Source of the DNA: Podarcis raffonei
Taxonomy: Eukaryota > Chordata > Lepidosauria > Squamata > Lacertidae
DNA: 64,000 bases
Direction: 5' to 3'
Assembly (NCBI RefSeq): GCF_027172205.1
Contig: NC_070614.1
Span: 38,818,001-38,882,000 of the forward strand
Shown here: piece after piece, positions 1 through 12,400 of the stretch
Numbering within the stretch: position 1 is the first letter of the stretch
Layout: the number at the start of each line of letters is the position of its first letter
Notes under the pieces: model-generated
What the model was told of the DNA's origin: nothing
Seen by the model: only the letters and a program-made list of their open reading frames with translations
Database searches by the model: none
Position numbers and translations under genes: made by a program

Positions 1-240
1 TGATTGCATCATAATTATCATTTTACAGACCACTTAATGCCAAAATAGGCTTCCAGTGGTTTACAAAGTGGGAGCATCCGTAACATAAACATTAAAATAT
101 AAACATTCATAATTAAAATACCCAATAAAACAATCCCATTAAAACAACACAGCAATTACAGTACAACAGGAAACTATACAGTACGCATGTGGTGTTATCA
201 ACATGCAATCAGTAAGTTGAACATAATAATTATATTTTTA
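1..240 (-). repeat. L2-like LINE tail, old fragment
   Basis: This stretch is AT-rich and resembles the reverse complement of the L2-like tails seen elsewhere in the window: a line about a table-like run of AAAACA and ATAAAA words follows a short GTGGTTTACAAAGTGG block. It is degenerate, so the family assignment is tentative. No coding potential is visible. Confidence 0.35.
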
Positions 241-930
241 TGTCATTCCAATCTCTGAGTGCTGTGAGATTCCAGGGGTTCCTGGCACTTACTCAGGGTT
301 CCAGTTTCCTTTAGAATGTGGCACAGGGGAGACAGAGGTTTCTTTAGTATATGGTTTATTTACACATATATCGAACCTGAGCCTATGATGGAGGGGCTCA
401 TGGCATTATCAACCCTAAAGTGTCTTCTCCCATAGACACAGCCTCTCCCTCTGCCTTTCCAGGCTGCAGCGTTTGCCTCCAGCTTCTAGCTCACATAACT
501 CAGCTCTCCACTCTGACCTTTGGTCTTTCTAACAGGGCGGGGGGGGATGGCAGTCTTTGCCCTTTGGCATAGAGCCACCCCCTTCGTCCTTCATAAAGAA
601 CTCCTCTTTAGCAAGCCATTACCAGGCTGGCCTGGCTATTCCAACAACTGAATCTGTGCTGGATCCCGAAGTTAGAAGGGGTCCCAGGCATTCAGCCTAA
701 ACCGCCCCAACCCCTCCAATTCGTAACAACATTAATAGGGTATCTACACTAGATTTTTCACGTGACCTTGTTTCACCAGCAATGTCTGGGTGAAGTTGGG
801 GAAGCCAATACGAAAATCCCTTGAAAAGCTGCTTGAAAGAAGGATGCAATACGAGGATGCCCCTATGGAAAGCGACTTGTTCGACTCATTTGGTGCTCGC
901 GCGAAGAGAAGCAACAAACCAAAGCCTGCA
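241..930. other. Unassigned upstream sequence
   Basis: I see no exon, RNA gene or clear repeat here. A G-run sits near 538-547 and the base composition becomes richer in CpG towards the right end, approaching the SPHK2 promoter. In mammals RPL18 lies head-to-head with SPHK2, but no RPL18 coding exon or terminal-oligopyrimidine start could be recognised on either strand. Confidence 0.4.
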
Positions 931-941
931 TTCCAGTAACA

Positions 942-1351
942 AAGATGGCTGCTATCGTCGGGGGGTGGGGGGGTGTTAAGTTCTCGCGCCTTCACTACTT
1001 CAAAGATGGTGCGAATACGTGAACTACCATGAGGCGTACCCTGTCCCTCACTTAAGATGATTTGCTGCACGTCGAGCGAAGCCTCGAAACTTCGCCAGCG
1101 TCCAAAATGGCCGCTACGCCTTCCTTTCCCGGACTGAAACGCCATCCTTTTCACTTACTAAAGATGGCCCCCATTTATCATGGAAATAGAATCAAGTCTC
1201 TTTCTCCCTGTGACCTTGCCCCCACTACAAAACCCTGCGACATCTCCTTTCTTCAAAACCCGGCCTCCTTCTAATATTACGGCTCCCTTCCCTTAGTGAA
1301 GATGGCCCCCTCCGCTGCCTCTCCACACCTTTGCCCTGAACAAATATGGCA
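942..1351 (+). promoter_or_regulatory. Cluster of YY1-like motifs
   Basis: Six copies of an AAGATGGC-like word lie on the + strand, at about 942, 1003, 1104, 1161, 1299 and 1343. Flanks of several copies also match each other, for example around 1147-1172 and 1287-1312, so this looks like a degenerate tandem repeat. The word is the known core of YY1 sites, which occur in many CpG promoters. It lies just upstream of the inferred SPHK2 start. Motif presence is seen directly; YY1 binding is inferred. Confidence 0.5.
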
Positions 1352-1359
1352 GCCTCCAC

Positions 1360-1720
1360 CCATTGCCACCAATGCCGCCGCATCTAACTCGGCGGCGGGC
1401 AGGGGCGGCATTCCTGAATGGGCCGGCGAAAGGCCTTCTCTCTCTCTCATAGGCTAAGGGCGAACTCTCCCCGCCCCCTTTCCACCCGACTCATCCCTCC
1501 CCCCAAGGTAGAAAACAGAGCACTCCCTAGTTGAGCACGAGAAGGAGCGTGGAGCTGGGAGAGGCAGGAGGGAGGGAGCGAGAGGGGGGTGGCGGGCGGC
1601 CGAAGAGGAGAGCGAACAGGAAGAGGATGGCAGGGAAAAGGAACTGCTGAGCGGGGCCAGGGACCGTCGCCTGTCAGGTGTCGGAGGGAGGCGCTCGAAA
1701 GTGCACGAAGCTGCTGGTTT
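1360..1720 (+). promoter_or_regulatory. SPHK2: SPHK2 CpG-rich promoter
   Basis: This is a GC- and CpG-rich block with no clear TATA box, immediately upstream of a good splice donor at 1841 and of the first SPHK2 coding exon. CpG-island promoters with dispersed starts are usual for housekeeping-like genes such as SPHK2. The exact transcription start cannot be read from sequence; somewhere in 1450-1650 is likely. Confidence 0.55.
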
Positions 1721-1840
1721 TCCTTTATTGCCCCCATCCCCGCCACTCGCTCTTCCAAGACTCTGCTCCACCGACTCCAAGCAGGCACTGATTCTCCTCA
1801 GTGTAGTCTTGTATGCTTTGGACAAAGGCGCCAAGTGGGG
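1500..1840 (+). other. SPHK2: SPHK2 untranslated exon 1 (inferred)
   Basis: The segment ends at a consensus donor (GGGG then GTGAGT at 1841). It would join to the acceptor at 2717-2718, giving a 5' UTR split by a first intron. The left edge is a guess within the CpG island. cDNA would be needed to fix both ends. Confidence 0.4.
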
Positions 1841-2718
1841 GTGAGTTGGGCGCCTCGTTTTTTGGTGTGTGGTGGTAGGGATAATTCATAGTCCCGCTGC
1901 ATTTGCACTACGTTTTTATAGCACTTTAGAAAAAAAAGCCTTTCCCGTCCTTTCGATTTCATTTATAAGCTTGTGGTGGTGAAATGATTTGTCTTCTCTT
2001 GCCCTCCACTCGCTTAAAATAGTGGTGTTAGGTGGTGAAGGCGATATACAATCTGGATCATAGCTTAAGCTCTTTTAAAAGCTGAGCTGCCAAAGTATGC
2101 TGGTATGAAATGCTAGGCAAGTCGTTCTTTTAAAAAACCGACAGCCTCCAAACCTGGCCTCTAGCTCAAGTCCTAAAGGCAGCCTTTTCCAAATAGTATT
2201 TCCACATTTCTTTTGTTTCCTTCTTTTTCCTCCTCAGCACCATCACCTGAACAGCTAAAACTTCTCTGGCATCCTTTGTTAAGTTGTTGGACTTGGGATC
2301 TCTTCCCAGTGAGAGCTGCATATCCTCAGTGACTCATTTGGATTCATGAGAGTCTCATAGCTGGGACACCTTCCGGACTACATTCTTCAGCTCCTTGCCT
2401 GAAGGTGAAAATCATATTATTTGAAAACACCTGAAAAGTACCTATTTGCTAGGGAATGCATACATTTTTTTAAAAAAACCTTTGTTAGCTTTTATCTCAT
2501 TTCTCTTCCCTGGTCTTTCCGCAGATAGCAGGGCTTCCTTTTTTTCTTTCTTGTCCTAAATCTGTAGTAGCTCAGACAGGTTGGTTTTTGGTCCTGTAGG
2601 CTTTTGATGTGGCCCTGCCTCATAGCATTCTTTTTGTGAAGAAGCAGGAGGAGAAAAGTGTGTGTGTATATACTTCCCCCCTTTAAAACTTTTTGTTTGT
2701 TTGTTTACTGACACACAG
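1841..2718 (+). other. SPHK2: SPHK2 intron 1 (inferred)
   Basis: The interval runs from the GTGAGT donor at 1841 to a CAG acceptor at 2716-2718 that follows a strong pyrimidine tract (T- and C-rich from about 2673). No repeats of known family or coding sequence stand out inside it. Confidence 0.4.
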
Positions 2719-3404
2719 GATCTTGCTCAATGAAGAAAGAGAAAACCCTGGGAAACGGTTGGACAGCTTGAGCTGTGGAGGAAGTTTCTTGGTTTAAAGG
2801 GCTGCATGAGCCACTTAATCTACTAAGGAAATGAAAAGATTTTCAAATCCTCTTTAAATCTGCTGCTTCTGGGGGAGAGGTTAAAGGGAAAGGGTTCGGT
2901 TGCAGTGAGTTGCAACCAGCTGTTGACAGGCTTAGCAAAAGGTGAAAAACAAAACTGCAAAGCTGGGGCTCCGTAGCGAGATGAACATGTTTTTGGGGGC
3001 ATGTGGGGAAGGCTCTGAGACTCTCCTACATGGAGAATTTGGTGCCCACCCCCCGAAGGGGACCCGCTATGCCCTCAGCCTCACACGGACAGAGTTGCAT
3101 ATCCAGCGCCTGGTGCCCAAGCCAGATACAGATCACCGGACGGTGTTGCAGCTGATTGATGTGGTGGGTTGCCACACGATGCGCAGCCACACAATTGCGA
3201 ACCAGTCAGCTTTCTTCAGTGTCTACGCTTACCCGCTGAAGAAGAGGAAGGTGGCGGTGAGCTCTGGGCGGGTGCGGCAGCGGACTGCGAGGACCTTTCA
3301 GGTGGACAGCGCAGAGTGCTACGAGGATAACCTGAAAGTGGCTGAGAGGTGGGCAGCTGCCATCAAGTGCCTGGTCTTGGGGATCCCCATCTCGAGCGAA
3401 ACAG
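2719..3404 (+). CDS. SPHK2: SPHK2 exon 2: 5' UTR end plus first coding exon
   Basis: Coding begins at ATG 2981 and runs to 3404, where ACAG is followed by the donor GTAAGG; phase 1. It encodes residues 1-141 plus one base. The text LLHGEFGAHP, ALSLTRTELHIQRL and YEDNLKVAERWAAAIKCL aligns with the human SPHK2 N-terminus (LLHGEFGSYP, LHIQRLRPKP, YEENRAEAQRWATAL). This N-terminal region separates SPHK2 from SPHK1. The acceptor at 2718 is inferred from its pyrimidine tract; a weaker AG at 2928-2929 is an alternative. Confidence 0.9.
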
Positions 3405-6400
3405 GTAAGGGATGCCCTGCAAAATCCTTTGAGTGTTGCTTCTTGCCTAGAGAAACTATGAGTCCTCGCTACTTACAAGTGGTAGCCTTTCCTAGACTCT
3501 GATGCTTCAGATTGTAGGTGGGTTATCACCAATTTTTTTAAATGCTTCACTTATAAAATCCTTCTTGCTTGTAGAAAACTGACCCATCAGGGAGGTGTTC
3601 AGTGCTAGCCCTTCCCCGATATGCTCCTCCCCACCCCCTCCAAAATAGGGAAGTGGTTTTTTTTAAAGCCCATGCCACATGATTTTGCCAAATATGTAGA
3701 GTTTGTCTAACACTCTCCTCCACAAAATCAAAAAGGTTTACTACTGTGTCTCTGCTCCTAATATTGCCTTCAAGAACTCAGGAGACCTAGATACCAAAAT
3801 CCCTTAGTTTTATAATGTTTTGTCTATCCCCACAATCTCTCTCTTGACTTAGAGAGCTGTTGGACTGATTGTGGCTGGTGAGGTTTGTGGTCTGAAAGAT
3901 CTGGAGGATGCCTGGCTAGCAAAGGCTGGCCTAGGTGGAGATATCCTGGACTCCATCCTCCTAAATCAGTAATGCTGCCAGACCCTCCCTATGATTCTTG
4001 GAACCCTTAGCTTCTGCAGTATTTTATTAACTTATTAAATGAGATACTTACTAAATGACCCAGCTTATCTTGCAGGGCAGAGGATTATTGTACTAAACTT
4101 GTACATAACATGAGAATAATTGTAATACTCAGAGTTTCGTAAAATGCTTGCCTCTGGCACCACTGTTGTTTTTGGCCTTAAATAACGGGGTGTGTAGGGA
4201 GTTCATAACATTAGTTGAAAGGTGGAGATGCTCTGAAAGTTCCCCCTCTTTTTCCCTCTGTCTCAAAGCAGGGGTAGCCAACATGGTGCCCTCCAATATT
4301 CCTGGGCTACTGCTCCCACTCTCGCTGACCATTGGCCATACTGGCTGAGGATGGTGGGAGTTGGGAGTCGAACAACATTTGAGGGGTAAGCTCATGGGCA
4401 GAATAAGGTCTGTACGTTTGCAGCAGAAGCTGGTAGTGCACAGCGCAGATTGCCCAATGTCTGTGATGTCACAAACTCGCCTACCATCAACCTCATCCAC
4501 ACCAGTGTAACTTCTAAAGTAGGTGGTGCCTTTTTTAAAAAAAAGACTAATGAGATGATAGCATGAGTTTTTAAAACAATAAAAGTGGTGCTGTCAAATT
4601 ATCATTTATCACCCCCCCGCCAAATCTTTCTACCTGAAGAGCAGGAAGAGGAAGACAAGACTGATAACTGAACCAGCATTTGATTTACACATACTTATGA
4701 TGTAAAAGTGGATGGGAACCACGTGGAGAAAAATATCCCATGACTCCTTTAAAAAATAAAAATAAAGACTGCAGTTCCGTGCATGCTTACCTGGGATAAG
4801 TCCCTTTGAACTTCAAATGTGCTTATTTCTGGGTAGTGTATAGGATTTCACTTACACAGGCTATGTCTGCATACACCTGGGATAGTGGCAGGCTGGTTGT
4901 GGGACTGGCTTTTCCTGTGAGGCAGGGATGGGACATATCTGCTTCTTTCTATATTGCTGAACTCCTCAGCTCCCATTATCCCTGACCTTTGACCAAGGCT
5001 GGCTGGAGTGTCGGGAGCCCAGCCCTGTGCTGTTAGAAATAGAGCTCTGGAATCTTCCGTACCCGAAATCCTTGGTGTTTGCTTTCACTTTCCCGATTAA
5101 GGAAGCGCAAATGCATTTTGCTAACATTTCCTTCAACTGGTCATATTCCGATGCTCAGCTAAAATGCATGAAGTGAATGCAGGACAAGTCATACCTTCTA
5201 GCCATCTAGATGGATAAACACCAGTTACCACCATTCTGCTGGGTGTGTGTATGTGTGTATGCATGTGTTGCCACACTCATTTTCTGGCTGCACACACCAC
5301 TGACATGCTGATTCCAAATGGGCTCTTCCCATCTGGGCTCTTCTGCCTGAAGAAAAAAAAAATTAGCACCTCTGCTTTAATGTGGCCCATAAAGAGAACC
5401 CAGGGCAGGACTGTGTGGATCTCAGATCTTAGTAGTTTCCCTTGAGTTTGGTGGGAGTGTGAGTTTGAGTCGGCAGGTGGTCACCTGGGACATCCTTGAG
5501 AGGCTCCCAGACCTATTTTTTGCTCTGGACACTGTGAGGTGGTAAATGCAGTCCCACCCTGGCCATGTCCCTAAGCATTGTTTCTCTAGTAGAAGGGAAG
5601 GCTAGCCCTCCATTTCCAATGGGGGGAGGAAACAAAATGCTGCAGTGGGGGTAGGTGAGCCTGGAAGCAGTGTTTTGCCCTTGGCTAGCAGCCACTTGAA
5701 ACCAAGTGACTACGCCTGGGTGCCAGGATAGTGCCTGACATTTCCACTATCTGGAGGTGCATGCTTGGGGATCATTGGATCTTGACTGTTTTCACAAACT
5801 AATACCACATCCTGTAGAATTCTGTCAGTTACGGTATATTTTATCTGCACAGTCAGCATAAATTTCAGGAACTGAAATTCTTTTTCTGTGCCGCCTGAGC
5901 AGGAGCAATAAATGACATTATAGTTAATTATTGTTACTTGTCTTCACCTGCCCCAACCCACTGTCCTGCTCACAGTTGTGAAGAATCTCCTTATGTTATG
6001 AATGGTCCGTGTCACCATTGAGAAAAAGAGGTTGGAATAGGCCAATATATATGTGGACTATTCCTGGACAAAGTGACTTTTCTTCTTTTAAGTTCTCGAA
6101 GCTTTTAGCCTAGCTCGAGGTTGTCATCTGAACTAGCCAGATGTTTAACTGATAATCACAGTGAGTCCATCATTTGAAAAATAAGACTTTAGCACCATCT
6201 TGCCCCCGAATGACAACTAGACATTCCATTTTGGCTACTGTAACCTTGGTTTAAGGAGCCATTTAGCTTATATGTCTGAGTTTCTAACCCTGCCTGGAAG
6301 TTAGGAAAGAAAAGCAAGTGGGGCCAAGGGAGTGGCTGAAACATTGCTTTTCTCCTCAACCTGTCAAAACTTTACAGATCTTAGCCATTTGTCAGGGCTG

Positions 6401-9400
6401 TGCCTCCTTTACTTACACTGCAGGTTTGGCAACTCTCATATGCTTGTGTGTTTGTGGCCTTGTCTTCAATGTGAATACTTGCTTGCTTTAATTTGCGTTG
6501 GCCAATCTATTAAAAAGGATTAAGAGCATAATATTTGCCTATCTCCAGGGCAGCTTTCCTCCTCCTACAGTGCGTTTGCTTTCTCTGCTTGTGGGCTTAT
6601 AGCTGAATAAAGTATTATCTATCTATCTTTCTCTGCTGGGCACAGGGGAGAGGGAGACTCCTTTGTCCTCCATCCACTAGTCTTCTCACCCCCCTTCAAT
6701 GCAGCTCCTTTTCGCCTTTGGCTACCCAGGCTAGTGCTTAAATACAAGGCTGGTCTGAAGTGGTACACAGTTCATCCTGCCCACCTTGCAATCTCTTAAG
6801 CCTTTCGTTCCTACCACATGCTGGTGCCTTTGTAGAGTAGGCCTCCTTCCTCTTTTACAGGGGTGTGATCAGGAGAGCTGAACCTAAGGCATCTGTGTGA
6901 AGAGGACCCCACAATACAAGATGGGTGCTTTAGGACATATTTTGTGTCTATCCTATGGACTTTACATATACATTGAGAACAGGCATGGGAATCTACTATA
7001 TATTTTGGAAAGCATTTGGATTTCACTTAAGATATTGTAACCCACTTTGGCATGATGATTCCTGAGGTCAAGGAGCAGGTTTTTATCTTATGTATGGATA
7101 TAATGGGTTGCCATTTTGAACCAAGATGGGGGACGGAACCTTTGAAAACCATCCTGTTTTTAACCACCTATTTTAAAACTTCACTGGTAGTTTTTTGGTT
7201 TCTTAGAATTCCTGAGCAATGCCAGACGCAAGGCTGCTAGTGTAAGACAAAGCCCCAGATTAACCTCAGATTGGGGACGTAGGAAAACGGGAAATGGAAT
7301 AAGGATCTTATGGAGTCCAACTCAAACCTTGACAGGGGAGTGGGGACCAACCTAAGCATTTGCTGTTGGAGGAAGGGAAAGGGGGGAGGGCACCATTGCT
7401 GCCCACTGCAGAGCCCCTCCCCCATGCCGCCATGCACCCTCTTTGCGTGCTGGTTACACCTTCTGTTATGAAAGGCATCATAATAGAATATTGGAGATTT
7501 ATAAACAGGATTAAATGTGTGTGTGGGAGGGTGGGTATTCTGACTGTGCAGAGTTGGCAGTCTGTTCCTGCCCGAGGTGCAGCACACCTGGACCTTCAGC
7601 CTATACAAACAATACCACTGGGGGTGATATTGATCAAACAGACTCCAATGCACGATGTTGGATTGTGCAGCCAAACTTCATATGGCACTGTTCTTGGTAA
7701 TTTAGGTATACAACTTCTTGTTGGTGGACTACTTGTTCCAATAATGGTTGCAATGAGGGATAATAAAGGGCAGCGTTCCCTCCTGAGTAACCAAACACTT
7801 TGGTCCTGGGTGCTGCTAAGGCCTATGGTCTTCCATTGCAGACAGTTGGCCAGATTTGGTTAAAAAAAGGTGCAGTTTGCCACAGAAGTTCCAGGAGAAG
7901 AGTTCTCAAGTGAGCGTAGTTCATCTGTTCGAGAGAAGATGGGTAGGCTGAAGAAGGTGGATACACAATGAAGTCTGGAAGACATTGAAAAGAGGCTCAC
8001 CACTTCAAGGCTGTTGACTGTCCTCCACACACACTCCTGGTTGCTGTTGTTGATGGCGCTGTTAAAAAAAAAAAAGAACATTAGGCTGCTTGACCTGTTG
8101 ACTGTGTAGCCAAGCACCTAGGAAACCAAACAATAATGTCGCTGCCGGAAGGGTTACAGTTAGTGTGAGGAACGGTTGAGGGACTTGGGTATGTTTAGCC
8201 TGGAGAAGAGAAGACTGAGAAGTAAATATGTCAGTCATCTTCAAGTATACGAAGGGCTGTTCGTTTCATGGAAGATGGATCAATAGTTTGTTTTTCTGTG
8301 ACTTCGGAGGGAGGACACAAACCAGCAGATTCAAATGACAAGAAAGGAGATTCCAGACAAACTTTAGGAAGAACTGTATGACAGTAGGAGCAGTTTGGCA
8401 GTAGAAGGTGGGATCTCCTTCATTGATGGCTTTTTAACAGGTTGGATAGCCAGCTGCTGGAGATCATTTCACTCTTGATTCCTGCATGGAAGGCAGCTAG
8501 ACTAGATGAGCCTTGGGGTCCCTTCCTTCCAAGTCCACAATTCTGCCATTTAAACCCGCTGCGAACAGCCCTGCAAAATGGCGTTCAGTCTGGCATAGCT
8601 TTGAACTGCAGAAGCCTTTCCTTTGCATCGCTAGCAATGGCTGTGGGGACCAATTCAGAAGCTGGGAGCTGCTCTGCAAAAGGGGGAACTGAAAAATTAC
8701 TGCAGTCTCTAAACAGTTTGCCATAAGAGATTTCTGTGGGACAGCAGGCAAAGTGTCAGCTGGAAACCTTAGTGGGGAAAGCCACAACACCATTTCCAAG
8801 GAAATTGCATGATAGCATGAAAAATATGTTTCCGAAGTGATAAGAGCAGAAGAAGAGGCCTGTTGGGTCAGGCCAATGGCCTGTCTAGTCAAGTGCATTG
8901 TTCTCACAGTGGCCTGTGAGAAACCCACAAGTAGCACAAGCACACTCCCCCTGCCTCCATGGTTTCCAGCAACTGGTGTTCAGAAGCATTACTGCCTCAG
9001 AGTCAAAGCAGATACTTCCAGTTGTATACCTAGATGGGCAATCTGTGCTCCCCCCCTTTACCTATTATGAAAGTCTCTGTGTCATTTTAAATTAAAGAGT
9101 GCACAAGTTTTAAGTACTCCATTGTTTTTCTTGCTTGCTTGCGTAGTACTTTCTGCTGCTGACACTTAATTGCAACACTTAACATACTGTATTAGTTTTC
9201 TTCACCGCACTGTGATTATAACAATTGCACCTTTTTATTGTAATATTTCTCACGTGAACTGGAACGAAGCCAGTCCTTTATGTGTGCAAAACTGGTTACT
9301 GAGCATTGATTGGCCTGAAGCAGGAACCACCTTGGCTGCAGCTGAACCAGATTGGAAATAAAATATTTAGTAACTTGATCCCCTGAAGTTGATATTTTAG

Positions 9401-12400
9401 TAGGAGGGGGCTCTAAACACCCAAGTGGAGAAGGACACATCTTCATTGCCCCCGCCATTGAATAGAGCCTCTAGGCCTAACTTGGTGCTTGGAAACTCAG
9501 TGTGTGTGAAAACCAAGTTCAAAGCACTTTGGACTTAAATAAGACGGCATCTCTTTTCCAGTTCCTTGTGCTGTGTGTATATATATCCCTCTTTGTGTAG
9601 CCTCTTGTGCTGAAAAGCGTTACTAAGATGCAAGCTTGCATTCTTAAGGGATTTCTGCTTTTGTTTGTGTGTGAAACAGGCTTCATGATGCCCTCATGAT
9701 GATTAGAGGTATTAAAAGTCTTTAAATCTAAACATTAAGTTGATTTTTAAAGGGTAACAAAATGGTTGCCTTTCATCCCACTTAACATGGCAATAATATG
9801 CCCATCTCCACAGTTCCCTTGCAGGTGTTGTTGGACTGCAACTGCCGTCATCCTTGACCATTGGCCATTCTGGCTGATGGGAGCTGTAGTCCAACCGTGT
9901 CTGGAAGACTCATTGGTAGCACCCATGAGTGCTGCTAGGTCAATGGAGGCTGAGAAGTGGCTGGCCTCAGCAGACCAGAGAGGAACGTCAGGCAGCAATG
10001 TGGATAGGTGGCCTGGGAATGAATGGGACTGAGCAAGAGATCTAGAAGGGAAGATGTGATTGTGGTAGCAAATAAACTGTGAGAAAGACTATGAATTGTG
10101 GGAGGCCAGGATATTCCAGCGTGGATTCTGATGTCTTATCACTGTTCAGAATTGCACCTGGTTGGGAACAAATTAACATTCACGTGACTTGTGTGGGGTG
10201 GTTTTATCAAAGGATGTGATGGAATCCAGGCTGCATATCTTTCTTTATTTAACAGCTCTCAACATCCCTGTCCCTTGACTGTGTTTTCTGGGGCTTGTGG
10301 GAGTGTAGGCTGCTCTGATCATTTTGCAAGAGAGGCAGGATGTAAATTGTTACTTATGAAGCGCTTAAGGGTGCAATCGTACCCTTGAATTACGCCAGCT
10401 GAGGCCTATAGGACAGGGGTGGGCAATAGCTTGCTCAGGGCAGGCATAGGCAAACTCGGCCCTCCAGGTGTTTTGGTCTACAACTCCCATAATCCCTAAC
10501 TAGCAGAACCAGTGGTCAGGGATGTTGGGAATTGTAGTCCAAAAACATCTGGAGGGCCGAGTTTGCCTATGCTTGGCTTAGGGAGCCACATTCCTTTTCT
10601 GTGTATGGTGTGTTCCAAAACAGTGGGTTGAGAATGGCATAAGACCTGCCTGAAGGGTTGCCTTGATCCACATGGACTCGGGGATCATTATCGTCCTGTG
10701 TGTTGAAACTCCTGGGACTATTTCACCATCATTGTGAGTGCTTTCACTCTCTCTGTTGTTCATGGGCACAAGGTTGGCCCATGGGCACAACACAGTCCTT
10801 ACGTAATTCCCACTGGCAATATTTCCAGGAATGCTGGAGGACGTCTCTTGCGTTATTACTCTGTAGACCCTATCTGCATTTTCTGGCTGCATGTTGTTGT
10901 TTTTCCTCTCCTCTGGGAATCGGGACCGGCATCAGGGGTGGGCATTGCTGGGTAGCTGCCAAGACCCCCACCCTTGTGGGTCCCTGGGGTGCCCTGGTTC
11001 TGCAGCAGCTCCTGCTTTCTCTGCTCCGAGCAACTACCCATAGCCAGTGGAGGGAACCTTTGGCCCTCTGGATGTTGCTGAACTACAACTCCCATCAGCC
11101 CCAGCAAGCATGGCCAATGGCCAGATCCTAAGAGTGAGCAGATGGAGCAGCAGTTCCCTCTTGCCTGTTGTACAGATCATGGTTGTACAGCAATGCCTCC
11201 CCCTCCACCAATCATAGCCGTGCCCTGGCTAAGCACACATAGTCTCCTGTCTTTGTTACTGTAATGTTTGAAGGGACTCGTTTTATTGTATATTTTAATC
11301 ATGGGTTGCTAATGATGGTTTTGCATACTTTGATTCTGAGTGTTTATACTTCAGTGTTTGATTGGGATTGTTTTCTTTAGGTTACTCTTTGCCTAGCTGG
11401 TTTTTCTACATTGCAAACCTCTCAGAAGCCGATTTTTTTTTGGCACTTAAGTGATTTTAAGAAAAGGCGCTGATCCTTCCTGCAGGCTTCCATAGTCCAG
11501 GGATGAAGACAAGCCCCAGGCCCTGATGTCAGGACCTGGCATTCTCCTGCAGCTACCTGGCTCCAACCCCCCCCCCCCACAATTGCTGATCCCTGCACTG
11601 GGAAGGAGGGCACCCATGCTAACTTTCCAGCAATGGCTCAGAGCACTTGATATAGTTTGTTTCGGGCTTCTTTGGGTAACCACCTCTGCCAGCCAGGAGG
11701 CTCGCAGCAGCCAAGTTGTGGTGGTGAAAGTGACAACACACACAGCCAAGGGCCTCCTTAGACCTGGACAAGACGTATTAGGGAGCCAGGGAATTGAATA
11801 AGTAGTTTCTCACCAATGTTTTGGGGCTGTGTTTGTGCTGAGTAAGCTTCCCTACAAAGAAACTGCAGGAAGCAATCCTGTTTGTTATTATGTGTAATAA
11901 CCTTTCATCCAAGAAGCTCCCAGTGGGGGATGTGGTTCTCCCCTCCATTTTTTCCTCACAACAAACCTGTGAGGTAGGTTTAGGCTTAAATACGGTGACT
12001 GGCCCAGAGTTCACCCAGGAAGCTTTGTGGCTGAGTAGGGATTTGAAAAGCAGAGGCATCACCTTGCCAACAAAGGTCCGTATAGTTAAAGCTATGGTTT
12101 TCCCAGTAGTGATGTATGGAAGTGAGAGCTGGACCATAAAGAAGGCTGATCGCCGAAGAATTGATGCTTTTGAATTATGGTGCTGGAGGAGACTCTTGAG
12201 AGTCCCATGGACTGCAAGAAGATCCAACCTCTCCATTTTGAAGGAAATCAACTCACTGGAAGGACAGATTGTGAAGCTGAAGCTCCAATACTTTGGCCAC
12301 CTCATGAGAAGAGAAGACTCCCTGGAAGACCCTGATGTTGGGAAAGATGGAGGGCACAAGGAGAAGGGGACGACAGAGGACGAGATGGTTGGACAGTGTT

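Noticed and set aside
744-1154. 136-residue minus-strand frame upstream of SPHK2
   Set aside because: It spans the YY1-like repeat and has no family resemblance, splice context or codon bias.
1-1400. RPL18 as the head-to-head neighbour of SPHK2
   Set aside because: Expected from mammalian order, but no RPL18 exon text or terminal-oligopyrimidine start was found on either strand.
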